Shown: positions 44,093 through 53,401 of the stretch, in pieces
Layout: every line of letters begins with the position of its first letter
How positions within the stretch are numbered: the first letter of the stretch is position 1
Assembly (NCBI RefSeq): GCF_014196505.1
Contig: NZ_JACIDW010000014.1
Coordinates: forward strand, 44,096-108,095
Origin: Rhizobium metallidurans
GTDB lineage: Bacteria > Pseudomonadota > Alphaproteobacteria > Rhizobiales > Rhizobiaceae
Length of the DNA: 64,000 nucleotides
Direction: 5' to 3'
Notes under the pieces: generated by a model
The model's database searches: none
The model's input: only the letters and a program-made list of their open reading frames with translations
What the model was told of the DNA's origin: nothing
Made by a program: the position numbers and the translations under genes

Positions 44093-45303
44093 GCGCGATA
44101 TCGGTCAGCGAGCGTAATGAGGCGCCCTGCCGCGGCCACTGCCGCTACATGGTCCTGCGAGAAGTTCAGGCGCACGCTGCTGTCGCAATAGGGGCTGAAC
44201 TCGGTGCCGGGCGTCACGATCACGTTTGCCTGAAGCCTCAGGATGCGAACGAAATCCTTGCCGCTGACGGACAGCTTTGGCAACTGCGGGAAGATGTAGC
44301 TGCCGGCTTCCGTGGTGCGGACCCTCACGCCTTCGCTGGAGCGGAATACCTTCAGGAGGTCGTCGCGGATGGCTTCATGTTCACGTACACGCTGATCCAT
44401 CCACCCCGCCGGCTCGTTGAACCATGTGCGGAACACGGCCTGACTGTATCCGCCGGCGCGCAACGATACGATTGCCTGCAGCTTTTCCATCCGGGTGACG
44501 ATTGCTTTCGAACCGAAGGCGACGCCAAGGCGATAGCCGCTCAGCGACTCGGTCTTGGACGGTCCCATGATGGTGATGACATTCTCGGCATCGATCGCTT
44601 CCGCACGCAGATGTGCGTAGTCCACACCGGAATAGAGCAGGCGCGAATAAAGCTGGTCGACGATGACGGTCGCACCGTAGCGGCTGGCCAAGGCGGCGAT
44701 CGTCTTGATCTCTTCGCGCGAATAAACCACGCCTGCCGGATTGTTCGGGTTGGAGAACAGGAAAACTTTCGCGCCCGACTTGAAGGCGTCTTCCAGTTGA
44801 CCGAGGTCGAGGCCGGCGCGGCCCTCGACATTCTGATAATCCATCTGGATGGGCAGCATCTGCCCTTCACAGAATTCGACCAGCTTGCGGTTGGCGAAAT
44901 AGTCCGGCTGAACCACTGCGACCTTATCGCCATGCGCGACGGTGGACGCGACAGCCAGGAAAAGCGCTCCCTGCGTACCGGGGGTCAAGATCATGCCGTC
45001 AGCTGCATCGACGGGCGCGCCGGTAAAGGCTGCAATGCTCGGGGCGAGCTGTTCGCGGATCGAAATATCACCACGATATTCCGTGTAGGCCTGCTTGCCG
45101 CCTGCTTCCACGCCCGCGCTGAAAACCTCGAAGGAACCGGGTGTCGGCGTAAACGCGTCAACGTCGCCGTGGGAAAAGTCCACGGGGCGGCCCTCGATCT
45201 TTTCTCCGCGCAGGAGCGCCTGGATATCTCCCGCCTGCTGGCGGACTTCCTGACCAGGCGCAGCATCTGTGCCCATGCGTTCGAACTTAGCTTGAATAGT
45301 CAT
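44089..45303 (-). CDS. PLP-dependent aminotransferase, class I/II
   Basis: A 404-residue fold-type I PLP enzyme: LTPGTQGALFLAVAS, VQPDYFANRK, FLFSNPNNPAGVVYS, VDQLYSRLLYSG and the PLP-lysine motif MGPSKTESLSGYRLG (about residue 250). The substrate-side arginine sits in SSVRLNFSQ. Specificity unknown; the coupled RidA suggests an amino acid giving an unstable imine. ATG 45303 follows AAGGGAG. Divergent from a LysR gene that probably controls it. Confidence 0.5.
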   Translation of the reverse strand: MTIQAKFERMGTDAAPGQEVRQQAGDIQALLRGEKIEGRPVDFSHGDVDAFTPTPGSFEVFSAGVEAGGKQAYTEYRGDISIREQLAPSIAAFTGAPVDAADGMILTPGTQGALFLAVASTVAHGDKVAVVQPDYFANRKLVEFCEGQMLPIQMDYQNVEGRAGLDLGQLEDAFKSGAKVFLFSNPNNPAGVVYSREEIKTIAALASRYGATVIVDQLYSRLLYSGVDYAHLRAEAIDAENVITIMGPSKTESLSGYRLGVAFGSKAIVTRMEKLQAIVSLRAGGYSQAVFRTWFNEPAGWMDQRVREHEAIRDDLLKVFRSSEGVRVRTTEAGSYIFPQLPKLSVSGKDFVRILRLQANVIVTPGTEFSPYCDSSVRLNFSQDHVAAVAAAGRLITLADRYRA

Positions 45304-45410
45304 TGAAACTCCCTTCATCAGCCCGAAGGCCACGTTGAAGCAATGATAGCCGGGTTTTAAAGCAATAAAATATGCTTGCTAGTTTCTTCAAAAGATAGAA
45401 AATATATCTT

Positions 45411-46280
45411 ATGGATACGAAGTTTCTGGAGAGTTTCCTGATCGTCGCAGAATGTGGCTCCGTCGCAGAGGCTGCACGACGCCTCAATATGACATCGGCT
45501 GCTGTGGCGCAGCGCATAAGGGCGCTGGAGGCCGAGCTTGGTCAGGAACTGGTCTCACGGGTTGGGCGCACGGTCCGTCCGACGGCTGCCGGTCTTGCCG
45601 TGCAGCGCCACGGGCCGGCTCTCGTGCGCGCGGCAAGAGACCTGAGTGCGATCGCGGCCGGAGATCTTCCGAGCGGTCAACTTCGGCTTGGTGCGACCGC
45701 GACTGCGATGACCGGCCTCATTCCACAGATTACGGCCAACCTCAGCGAACGCTTTCAGCAGATCGAGTATTTCCTGCAGCCTGGTTCATCCGTGAACCTC
45801 TACCATGCGGTCCTGTCGGGCGAACTGGACGCGGCTATTCTGATCGAGCCGCAATTTCCGATTCCGAAGGCTTTTGGCTGGTCCACCATCCGGCAGGAAC
45901 CTTTGCTCCTGCTCGCGCCCGCTGATCTCGAAGTCAGCGATTTCCGTCTGGTCCTCACAGAGCAGCCGTTCATTCGCTATGACCGCAATCAATGGGGAGG
46001 CCAGATCGTCGACCGATATCTGCGCCGTCATTCCATCACTGTGCGGGAATGGGCTGAGCTCGACGCGTTGGATGCCATCGCGGCACTCGTCGATCGCGGT
46101 CTGGGCGTCGCCCTGGTTCCCGATTGGGCTCCACCATGGCCCGAAGGTCTTCGATTGCAGAAACATCGGATGGAGGATGGCGAGCTTCGCAATATGGGGG
46201 TGCTCTGGGCCAATTCCGGTCCGCGCATCGCCGCCATTCGCGCTTTTGTGGAGGCGTGCGAAGCGATTTCGAAGGTTTGA
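45411..46280 (+). CDS. LysR family regulator
   Basis: A 289-residue LysR protein with the helix-turn-helix SVAEAARRLNMTSAAVAQRIRALEAELGQELVSR at residues 15-50 and a normal effector domain ending QKHRMEDGELRNMGVLW. It diverges from the aminotransferase/ridA operon with a 107-base AT-rich gap in which TTTCTTCAAAAGATAGAAA-type partial symmetry is seen (45384-45404). Likely activator of that operon. No ribosome site is obvious. Confidence 0.5.
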   Translation: MDTKFLESFLIVAECGSVAEAARRLNMTSAAVAQRIRALEAELGQELVSRVGRTVRPTAAGLAVQRHGPALVRAARDLSAIAAGDLPSGQLRLGATATAMTGLIPQITANLSERFQQIEYFLQPGSSVNLYHAVLSGELDAAILIEPQFPIPKAFGWSTIRQEPLLLLAPADLEVSDFRLVLTEQPFIRYDRNQWGGQIVDRYLRRHSITVREWAELDALDAIAALVDRGLGVALVPDWAPPWPEGLRLQKHRMEDGELRNMGVLWANSGPRIAAIRAFVEACEAISKV

Positions 46281-46767
46281 ACGAGGCTTGCTAAGCGCTT
46301 CTTTCCTGCGCGCCTGCTTTGGAGCTTTTCCAACTAATTATGATCATTGGGAAAAATTGCGCCCAGATCACGCTGCCGTCGCGCCTTTCAGCCTCTGAAA
46401 CATGATTGTCGTAAAAAAAAGGATTTGCTCACGATGGCCATTGACAGCGGTTTCGGTATACGTAAAGTATTCTGAATGGCGACTGAGGCCAACAAGCTGC
46501 CTTGCACCTCCTCCACTGAAATCGAGTGGTGCGTCATCAAAGACTGTGGACAGCATCCGACCATAAATCCGCCTGCCAGGGAGATTCGGCGACGGAAGTG
46601 AAGTTGAAAGCGGCGCGGCGTGAGCTGCGCTGTGAATGCCGAGGTGCGCCTTTAGCCAAGGGCTGCACCCGTATTGAAAGGGTTTGCAAGCGATCCAATC
46701 GCAGCGGTGAAATCGTCAACGCTGCCAGTAGCGAATACATTCAACGATAGAGAAAAAGGGGAACACA
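46281..46767. other. Long promoter/leader interval before the PotD-type gene
   Basis: 487 bases without a convincing gene. It contains the GTATAC promoter at 46441-46468, so a transcript would carry a leader of roughly 290 bases before the start at 46768. I could not match it to a known riboswitch. A 74-codon open frame (46526-46750) overlaps it but is not convincing. Confidence 0.5.
46441..46468 (+). promoter_or_regulatory. Promoter with GTATAC operator (site 2)
   Basis: TTGACA (46441-46446) and TAAAGT (46463-46468) at 16-base spacing, with GTATACGTAAAG (46456-46467) covering the spacer end and the -10. The 9-base distance from TTGACA to GTATAC is the same at site 3 (53372). This is a typical place for a repressor. 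Confidence 0.5.
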
Positions 46768-47838
46768 ATGACTCGTCGTCGCATGAATCTGCCCATGATC
46801 AATCGTCGTAACTTTCTAGCCAAGGCGGGTCTCGCAACGGTTGGCGTGCTAGCCGCGCCCTACGTCAGCACCAGCTACGCGGCTACCAAGGAACTGGTTC
46901 TTGTTACCTGGGGTGGGAATTATCGCCAGGGTATGGAGGACGGCCTGGTCAAGCCGTTCATGAAGGAAACCGGCATCAACGTGACGGTTCTCGATACGCC
47001 CGACATGGCCAAGGTCAAGGCTCAGGTCATGACCGGCAACGTACAGTGGGACGTTTTTGATGCGCCCGGTTCGATGGGCGCCAGTGGCGCTGCCAACGGC
47101 TATTGGGAAAAGCTTCCCTCCGGCCTCTTCGACGAAGCCGACCTGACCCTGCCATCCAAGGAAGTGCTTGTGCCCTTCTTCACTTTTGCAGGTGGCATCG
47201 CCTTCGACCCGGCTCGTTTCCCGGACGGCAAGCATCCCAATACCTTCGCCGACTATTTCAATGCAGAGGCCTTTCCCGGCCGCCGCACGCTGAGAACGCG
47301 TGCGATGGAGACGCTTGAAATCGCCCTTCTCGGCGATGGCGTCGCGCCGGCCGATCTTTATCCGCTCGATATCGACCGTGCATTCAAGGTGCTCGAGAAG
47401 ATCAAGCCGCACGTCGCCAAGTGGGTTGAAGCCACTCCCCAGACGGTGACGCTGCTACAGACGAAGGAAGCGGATTTCAGCTTCACCTATGCGAACCGCA
47501 TCCAGGCAAGCAACCGTGACCAGGGTGTGAAGCTCGGCTTCTCCTTCGACCAGAACCTCAACGGCGTGGAATATCTTGCCGTTCTGAAGGGAGCACCGAA
47601 CAAGGAAAATGCGTTCAAGTTCCTCTCTTTCGCGATGAAGCCGGAATATCAGGCGTCTTGCATGGAAGCGAAGGGCGGGGCTCCGATCAGCCGCAAGGCC
47701 TATTCGCTGCTGAAGCCGGAATCGCTCGAATGGCTGCCGAAACTCGACAACAAGAACAACGCCTATATCAACGACGAATGGTGGTCGACGAAGCTTGAGG
47801 CGACGGAACGCCGCTTCAAGGAATGGCTGCTCGGTTAA
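46768..47838 (+). CDS. ABC transporter substrate-binding protein (PotD-like, Tat signal)
   Basis: A 356-residue receptor: twin-arginine start (MINRRNFLAKAGLATVGVLA), cleavage near SYAATK, then the polyamine/ferric-type family 1/8 fold (LVTWGGNYRQGMEDGLVKPF, GNVQWDVFDAPG, FKFLSFAMKPEYQ). PotD relatives bind spermidine, putrescine or related amines, and in rhizobia many bind other nitrogen compounds. AAGGGGAA precedes the ATG. First gene of a four-gene importer followed by two catabolic enzymes. Confidence 0.5.
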   Translation: MTRRRMNLPMINRRNFLAKAGLATVGVLAAPYVSTSYAATKELVLVTWGGNYRQGMEDGLVKPFMKETGINVTVLDTPDMAKVKAQVMTGNVQWDVFDAPGSMGASGAANGYWEKLPSGLFDEADLTLPSKEVLVPFFTFAGGIAFDPARFPDGKHPNTFADYFNAEAFPGRRTLRTRAMETLEIALLGDGVAPADLYPLDIDRAFKVLEKIKPHVAKWVEATPQTVTLLQTKEADFSFTYANRIQASNRDQGVKLGFSFDQNLNGVEYLAVLKGAPNKENAFKFLSFAMKPEYQASCMEAKGGAPISRKAYSLLKPESLEWLPKLDNKNNAYINDEWWSTKLEATERRFKEWLLG

Positions 47839-47883
47839 CAGTCACGATTTCATATCGTTGGTTGAAGCCTAGAGGACATTTCC

Positions 47884-48711
47884 GTGACAGTCATCGCATC
47901 CAAGGGTGCCGGACCTTTCATTGCTCCGGCAGCGATCCTTTCGCTGCTGGTAGCTCTGGTCCCACTCATCTTCATTTTCTACAACAGCACGGCGGGTGGA
48001 ACATCCGCTGAGGCCTTCGCCAGCATTGTCGAAAGCAATCTGTTCCTGCGCGCGATGCGGACGACGATGGAGGTGTCTCTCCTCGCAAGTCTTATCAGCG
48101 TCGTCCTGGGTTATGTCGTCGCACTTCATCTGGCGCGGCAGTCGGCGCGGCGGCGAGCCGCGCTGATGGTTCTGGTCCTGCTGCCGTTCTGGACCAGCAT
48201 CCTCGTGAAGAGCTACGCCTTTACGATTATCCTCGGTCGTGAAGGCATCATCAACGGCTTTCTGTCCTGGGCGACGGGCATCGATGTGGCCCTGCCGCTG
48301 ATCTTTAATCGCGTCGGGGTCATGGTCGGCATGACCAATTATCTGACGCCGCTCGTTGTGTTTCCGGTTCTTGCCAGTCTTCTGGCGATCGACCCGGCAC
48401 TTTATCGCGCAGCCGAGATCATGGGTGCGAAACCTGCCCGCATCTTCCTGACCGTCACGCTTCCGCTCAGTGTTCCCGGTGTTCTCGCCGGCGCTCTCAG
48501 CGCGGCAGTCATGTCGCTCGGTTTCTTCATCGTGCCGGCACTAATGGGCGGTAAGCAGGATCTGATGCTCGCGAACCTCGTCGATTTCTACACCCGCGAG
48601 GTTCTGGACTGGAACATCGCTTCTGCGGTGGGCGTGATCCTCTTCGCGCTGGTCGCCATCTTTGCGGTGCCCGCAACGCTTCTGCGCAGCAAACAGCAGG
48701 GGGGGCACTGA
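47884..48711 (+). CDS. ABC transporter permease (PotB-like)
   Basis: A 275-residue permease with six membrane segments (first at about residues 12-30) and the EAA loop LYRAAEIMGAKPARIFLTVTLPLSVPG near residue 180. GTG start, AGGA 5 bases before. Partner of the 48711 permease, whose ATG overlaps its stop by one base. Confidence 0.5.
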   Translation: MTVIASKGAGPFIAPAAILSLLVALVPLIFIFYNSTAGGTSAEAFASIVESNLFLRAMRTTMEVSLLASLISVVLGYVVALHLARQSARRRAALMVLVLLPFWTSILVKSYAFTIILGREGIINGFLSWATGIDVALPLIFNRVGVMVGMTNYLTPLVVFPVLASLLAIDPALYRAAEIMGAKPARIFLTVTLPLSVPGVLAGALSAAVMSLGFFIVPALMGGKQDLMLANLVDFYTREVLDWNIASAVGVILFALVAIFAVPATLLRSKQQGGH

Positions 48712-49523
48712 TGGCTGGTCATATCAAGGATGGTCGAAAGGTCACCTACCGCTGGATCGGCACGGCTCTCGCCGTCTGCGTCTACATCTTCCTGCTCGCA
48801 CCGAGCATCATCGTCATCCCGGTCTCGTTCGGTTCGCAGTACGAACTCAACTTTCCGCCGCGGCAATATTCTCTCGATCTCTATCGCATATTCTTCTCCA
48901 GCGCTTCCTGGATGCAGCCGCTGTTCCTCAGCCTGCGGGTCGCTTTCATGACGACCATCATCTCGACAATCATCGCCGTGCCTGCCGCCTATGCGATTGT
49001 TCGTTTCAGCTTTTTCGGCAAGAAGTTGCTGATCGGACTGATCATGAGCCCGCTGGTCATTCCATCGGTGGTCTTTGCGCTCGGCGTCTATCTCTATTTC
49101 TCCTATCTCAGGCTGACTGGAACCACGGCAGGACTCGTCGTCGCTCACACCATGTTCGTGCTTCCCTATGCGCTGGTGATCATCAGTGCAGGGGTGCAGA
49201 AGCTCGACTCGAACCTGGAATTCGGCGCGATGCTGATGGGAGCGGGCCGTTTCCGGATGATGATGACGGTGGTTCTGCCGCAGCTTTATCCTTCGATCGG
49301 GGCGGGAGCGCTGTTCGCCTTCCTCGTTTCGTTCGACGAAGTCGTCATTTCGTGGTTCCTGGCCGGGCCCAGCACGACCACGCTCTCGGTCAAGATGTTC
49401 AGCGCGATCCAGTGGGAGATTTCACCGGTGATCGCGGCCGTATCGACCATTCTTACGGCCATCTCGCTCGTCGTCTGCCTGGTCAATGTGATGCTTCAGA
49501 AGAAAGCCGACGTTGCGGCGTGA
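48711..49523 (+). CDS. ABC transporter permease (PotC-like)
   Basis: A 270-residue permease with six membrane segments, including VCVYIFLLAPSIIVIPVSF at the N-terminus, and EAA loop NLEFGAMLMGAGRFRMMMTVVLPQL. The PotC-type VSFDEVVISWFLAG segment is present. Completes the channel of the 46768-50687 importer. Confidence 0.5.
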   Translation: MAGHIKDGRKVTYRWIGTALAVCVYIFLLAPSIIVIPVSFGSQYELNFPPRQYSLDLYRIFFSSASWMQPLFLSLRVAFMTTIISTIIAVPAAYAIVRFSFFGKKLLIGLIMSPLVIPSVVFALGVYLYFSYLRLTGTTAGLVVAHTMFVLPYALVIISAGVQKLDSNLEFGAMLMGAGRFRMMMTVVLPQLYPSIGAGALFAFLVSFDEVVISWFLAGPSTTTLSVKMFSAIQWEISPVIAAVSTILTAISLVVCLVNVMLQKKADVAA

Positions 49524-49592
49524 GGCAGGCCATCGACCGAACAAACAGATTTGCGCCAGAGCCGAGGCTCTTTCCGCGCCAAGGAAGAAACC

Positions 49593-50687
49593 ATGACCGA
49601 TACCGAACAGAATATGATTGAATTGCAGGGGGTTTCGAAGGAATTCGGCACGTTTCTCGCCCTGCACGCCACGACGCTCCAGGTCAAGAAGGGCGAATTT
49701 CTCACTCTTCTCGGCCCGTCTGGTTCCGGCAAGAGCACGCTTCTCAATATGATTTCGGGCGCTTTTGCCTCGACTACCGGAAAGATCCTCCTCAATGGGG
49801 TGGATATTACCAATGCGCCGCCGCGCAAGCGCGGCATCGGCATGGTGTTCCAGAACTATGCGCTCATGCCGCATATGACAGCCTTCGAAAACGTTGCCTA
49901 TCCCCTCAAGGTGCGCGGCGTTTCCAAGGCCGAGATCAAGGACAAGGTAACGGACGCCCTGAAACGTGTCGGCCTTGCAGGTTTCGAACATCGCAAGCCA
50001 AAGCAATTATCGGGTGGCCAGCAGCAGCGTGTCGGTATCGCCCGCTGCATCGTCTACTCGCCATCGATCATCATGATGGACGAGCCACTCGGCGCACTCG
50101 ACAAGAACCTGCGCGAGCAGATGCAGGACGAAATCAAGACGCTGCACCGCGAGATCGGGACGACCTTCATCTACGTAACGCATGATCAGGAAGAAGCCCT
50201 GAACATGTCCGATCGTATTTGTCTCATGAACCATGGCGGCATCGTGCAGCTGGGCACGCCCGACGACCTCTATTTTCGTCCGGTCAACAAGTTCGCAGCC
50301 CAGTTCATCGGTGAGTCCAATCTGCTAACCGGAACTGTGGAGGCCGGCGGACGTCTGAAGCTCTCTACCGGCTACGCGCTTACCCTGCCGTCGAATGCCA
50401 AGGTTGCCGCAGGTCAGTCCTGTCAGGTGATGCTGCGCCCTGAACGTATCAGAACCGTCGCTGCCGGCGAAGCGGGTTCGTCCGCGACCGTGCAGACGGT
50501 CGCCGGGCGCGTCGAGGGCGTAACCTTTATCGGCAGCATGACGACGCTTGCGGTGGAGCTGCCGGACCGCACGGTCCTCAAGCTGAAGCTCACCTCCTTG
50601 CCGCTGCAGAGCCGTTACAAGGTCGGCGATGCAATCGAATTGTGCTGGGACGCAGAGGATCTCGTCGTTCTGCAGGATGAAGCCTAA
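49593..50687 (+). CDS. ABC transporter ATP-binding protein (PotA-like)
   Basis: A 364-residue ATPase: Walker A GPSGSGKST (about residue 45), GMVFQNYALMPHMT, signature LSGGQQQRVGIARCI, Walker B IIMMDEPLGALDK, H-loop VTHDQEEALNMSD, and a C-terminal TOBE-like regulatory domain (VMLRPERIRTV). The ATG at 49593 gives the standard start; the upstream in-frame extension lacks a ribosome site. Confidence 0.5.
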   Translation: MTDTEQNMIELQGVSKEFGTFLALHATTLQVKKGEFLTLLGPSGSGKSTLLNMISGAFASTTGKILLNGVDITNAPPRKRGIGMVFQNYALMPHMTAFENVAYPLKVRGVSKAEIKDKVTDALKRVGLAGFEHRKPKQLSGGQQQRVGIARCIVYSPSIIMMDEPLGALDKNLREQMQDEIKTLHREIGTTFIYVTHDQEEALNMSDRICLMNHGGIVQLGTPDDLYFRPVNKFAAQFIGESNLLTGTVEAGGRLKLSTGYALTLPSNAKVAAGQSCQVMLRPERIRTVAAGEAGSSATVQTVAGRVEGVTFIGSMTTLAVELPDRTVLKLKLTSLPLQSRYKVGDAIELCWDAEDLVVLQDEA

Positions 50688-50758
50688 TGGGGTTAAGGGC
50701 GCACCCGCGCGCCCGCACATCGCTCTCGTGACGAGAATTGGAATTTTGGAGACATATC

Positions 50759-51655
50759 ATGGATATCAGCAATCTTTCCGGTATCGTCACGGCGACACCG
50801 ACCCCGATCAAGGACGGAAACGTTGACGTTTCTTCCGTCAAGGAGCTTGCACGCTACCTCCTGGCAAATGGTGCCACCGGCCTCGCGCCGATCGGCGGTA
50901 CCGGCGAATATATCTCGCTGAGCGAGCAGCAAAAGGTCGACATGGTTCGCGCGACCGTCGAGGCAGTCGATGGCGCCATCCCGACGATTGCGGGTCTGAT
51001 CGCGCCGGGTCTCGGCGAAGTCTTCGATTCCGGCAAGCGAATCCTCGATGCCGGCGCCGACGGCCTTCTCGTCACCACGCCCTTCTACGTTCGTCCGACC
51101 CAACAAGGCGTGATCGACTACTTCAAGGCGATTTCCGACACGCTCGATACGGACCTCGTCCTCTACGAATTCCCCTACCGCACGGGAGTCTCCCTCACGG
51201 CGGAAACGGTCCAAGCTCTGGGCGAAACCACCCGCATCGTCGCGATGAAGGCATGCAATGCCGATGCCGGCCTGCAGATGCGCGTCCTCGAGGCGGCGGG
51301 TGACAAGATTGCGATCCTCTCCGGTGACGAGGACGTCTATCCGTTGCATCTGGCCGCCGGCGCCAAGGGTGGCCTGTTCGCCTCGTCATGCATCATCCCC
51401 AAGGTCTGGAACAGGATTACCGAACTTGGTCAGGAAAACAGGACCAAGGAGGCGCTGGAACTGCACTCGAGGATCAGGCCGTTCCTGAAGCTCATCTTTT
51501 CCGAACACAATCCGATCCCGCTCAAGGCTGCGCTACGGATACTCGGCAGGCCCTGCGGCGAAGCCATGCTGCCGCTTTTGAGCGCGAGCGCGGAAACGGA
51601 AGCGCAACTGGTCAAGATGCTTCCGGAAATGGAGGCGCTGGAAGCGTCTCTTTAA
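50759..51655 (+). CDS. DapA-family lyase/aldolase (dihydrodipicolinate synthase-like)
   Basis: A 298-residue class I aldolase-fold enzyme. GGTGEYISLSEQQK, catalytic-type tyrosine in LYEFPYRTG and Schiff-base lysine in IVAMKACNAD (about residue 165). The family covers dihydrodipicolinate synthase, N-acetylneuraminate lyase, keto-deoxy sugar acid and hydroxy-pyrroline-carboxylate deaminases; being in a transport/oxidation operon it is catabolic. Its reaction probably uses a pyruvate-like 2-oxo acid. GGAG lies 8 bases before ATG 50759. Confidence 0.5.
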   Translation: MDISNLSGIVTATPTPIKDGNVDVSSVKELARYLLANGATGLAPIGGTGEYISLSEQQKVDMVRATVEAVDGAIPTIAGLIAPGLGEVFDSGKRILDAGADGLLVTTPFYVRPTQQGVIDYFKAISDTLDTDLVLYEFPYRTGVSLTAETVQALGETTRIVAMKACNADAGLQMRVLEAAGDKIAILSGDEDVYPLHLAAGAKGGLFASSCIIPKVWNRITELGQENRTKEALELHSRIRPFLKLIFSEHNPIPLKAALRILGRPCGEAMLPLLSASAETEAQLVKMLPEMEALEASL

Positions 51656-51747
51656 TACTGGGGACGGTGGCTACCGGCTGCCGTCGCTCGCAAGCCGCCC
51701 ATATTCGACAGACGTGTGCCCGGCAGATTGCCAACTGGAAGTGAAAC

Positions 51748-53169
51748 ATGGACATCGACAAGCAGATCGTCGCCGAAATCGAAGCACGGTTGGGTGCGAA
51801 GAATATCAGGACCGGAGCCGACGCCGAGGGGTTCCTCGAGGACTTCTGGGGACGCGCGCGCGGCAAGACACTGTGTGTCGCTCTGCCTGCCAGCACGCAG
51901 GAAGTCTCCGACGTCCTTTCCATCTGCTTTCACCACAAGATCGCGGTCTTTCCGCAAGGCGGTAATACGAGCACGTGCCTTGGTGCTGTGCCGGATGCGT
52001 CGGGCCGTTCAATCGTTCTTTCGCTGTCGCGGATGAACCGCATCCTGTCGGTCGATCCGCTCGATGCATCGATCGCCGCCGAGGCAGGCTGCATTCTTGC
52101 CGACATTCAGGAGGCCGCCGTCAAGGTCGACAAGTTCTTCCCGCTCAGCCTCGGGGCGGAAGGAAGCTGCCAGATCGGCGGCAATGTTTCGACCAATGCC
52201 GGCGGCACCAGCGTCCTGCGCTACGGCAATACCCGCGATCTCGTGCTCGGCATGGAAGTCGTGCTGCCGGACGGCCGCATATGGGACGGCATGCGGACGC
52301 TTCGCAAGAACAATACGGGCTACGACCTCAAGCATCTGTTCATTGGTGCGGAAGGATCGCTGGGCATCATCACGAAGGTTTCTTTGAAGATTTTCCCGAG
52401 CCTTCCCCATCTGACTTCGGCGCTGATCTCATTCGAGGATATTGTCAACCTGACAGCCTTCACGGAGCCGCTGCGGAAGACATTTGACACATCGATCATC
52501 GCCATGGAGCTGATTTCCGGCAGCGAGGTCCGCATCGTGAAGGAGATGATGCCGGATCTGAGCGTTCCCTACGATCAGAATGTCGGCTGGTTCCTGCTGG
52601 TGGATATCGTTTCCGACGGGCAGGGCGATATTGCCGACCGTCTCCAGGATGTTCTCGGCGGAGCGATGGAGGACGGCCATATCACAGACGTGCTGATCTC
52701 CGCCAACGAGGCGCAGCGAGCGGCGATCTGGAAACTTCGGCACTCGGTCACCGAGTCTCACAAGAAATACGGCATGGGCATGTCGCATGACGTCGCCGTG
52801 CCGATCGGCGATATTCCGCGCTTCATTCAGATCGCCAAGGCGAAGGTCGACGAGGCTTTCCCGCAGGCCGACATAGCGATTGTCGGCCATGTCGGCGACG
52901 GCAACCTGCACTACAACGTGATCTTCGAAAAGTCCCGCTGGGCTGCCATTCCCGATCAATCGAAGATGCGCAAAGACGTCTACAAGGTCATCTACGACAT
53001 TGCCGCAGGCATGAACGGTACGTTCAGCGCCGAACACGGGATCGGGGCGCTGCACGTGGCCGAAATGAAGACCTACAAATCCGAAATCGAACTGGAAATG
53101 ATGAAGGGGGTGAAGTCGCTGTTCGATCCCCACAACATCATGAATCCGGGTCGAATACTGCCGGAATGA
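51748..53169 (+). CDS. FAD-linked oxidase, GlcD/D-2-hydroxyacid dehydrogenase-like
   Basis: A 473-residue paralogue of the 13391 gene product: FPQGGNTSTCLGAVPD, GSCQIGGNVSTNAGGTSVLRYG, LFIGAEGSLGIIT, IVGHVGDGNLHYN and SAEHGIGALHV are all present in order. It should oxidise a D-2-hydroxy acid. Placed behind the PotA-type and DapA-family genes (92-base gap), it probably oxidises a product of the lyase step. Electrons may go to ETF or a quinone. Confidence 0.5.
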   Translation: MDIDKQIVAEIEARLGAKNIRTGADAEGFLEDFWGRARGKTLCVALPASTQEVSDVLSICFHHKIAVFPQGGNTSTCLGAVPDASGRSIVLSLSRMNRILSVDPLDASIAAEAGCILADIQEAAVKVDKFFPLSLGAEGSCQIGGNVSTNAGGTSVLRYGNTRDLVLGMEVVLPDGRIWDGMRTLRKNNTGYDLKHLFIGAEGSLGIITKVSLKIFPSLPHLTSALISFEDIVNLTAFTEPLRKTFDTSIIAMELISGSEVRIVKEMMPDLSVPYDQNVGWFLLVDIVSDGQGDIADRLQDVLGGAMEDGHITDVLISANEAQRAAIWKLRHSVTESHKKYGMGMSHDVAVPIGDIPRFIQIAKAKVDEAFPQADIAIVGHVGDGNLHYNVIFEKSRWAAIPDQSKMRKDVYKVIYDIAAGMNGTFSAEHGIGALHVAEMKTYKSEIELEMMKGVKSLFDPHNIMNPGRILPE

Positions 53170-53371
53170 CGCCGCCCGCCTGAGGCAGGGCTGCCGGATG
53201 CGACAGGGGGCGTGATCCGCCTCACATCATCCGGCCGATCACGAGTTCAGCATCATGCATCTTCGCCTGTCGTCCGGCGGAGCAGGGTTCGGCCGTCCGC
53301 GAAAGGCTCGAAGATCAGTCAACTACAGCAGTTGTCGAATGAAATTTCTTCAATTCGCGCCAGGAAGTCAG

Positions 53372-53401
53372 TTGACAAGTTTTTAAGTATACAAATAGGA
53401 T
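53372..53401 (+). promoter_or_regulatory. Promoter with GTATAC operator (site 3)
   Basis: TTGACA (53372-53377), spacer of 18 and TAGGAT (53396-53401). The spacer holds GTATAC (53387-53392) exactly 9 bases behind TTGACA, as at 46441. It lies 28 bases before the start of the second amino-acid receptor gene. The preceding 53170-53371 stretch shows nothing else. Confidence 0.5.

Noticed and set aside
46526..46750. 74-codon frame in the leader of the PotD-type gene
   Set aside because: Basic, low-complexity product without family resemblance, no ribosome site; more likely leader RNA or chance.
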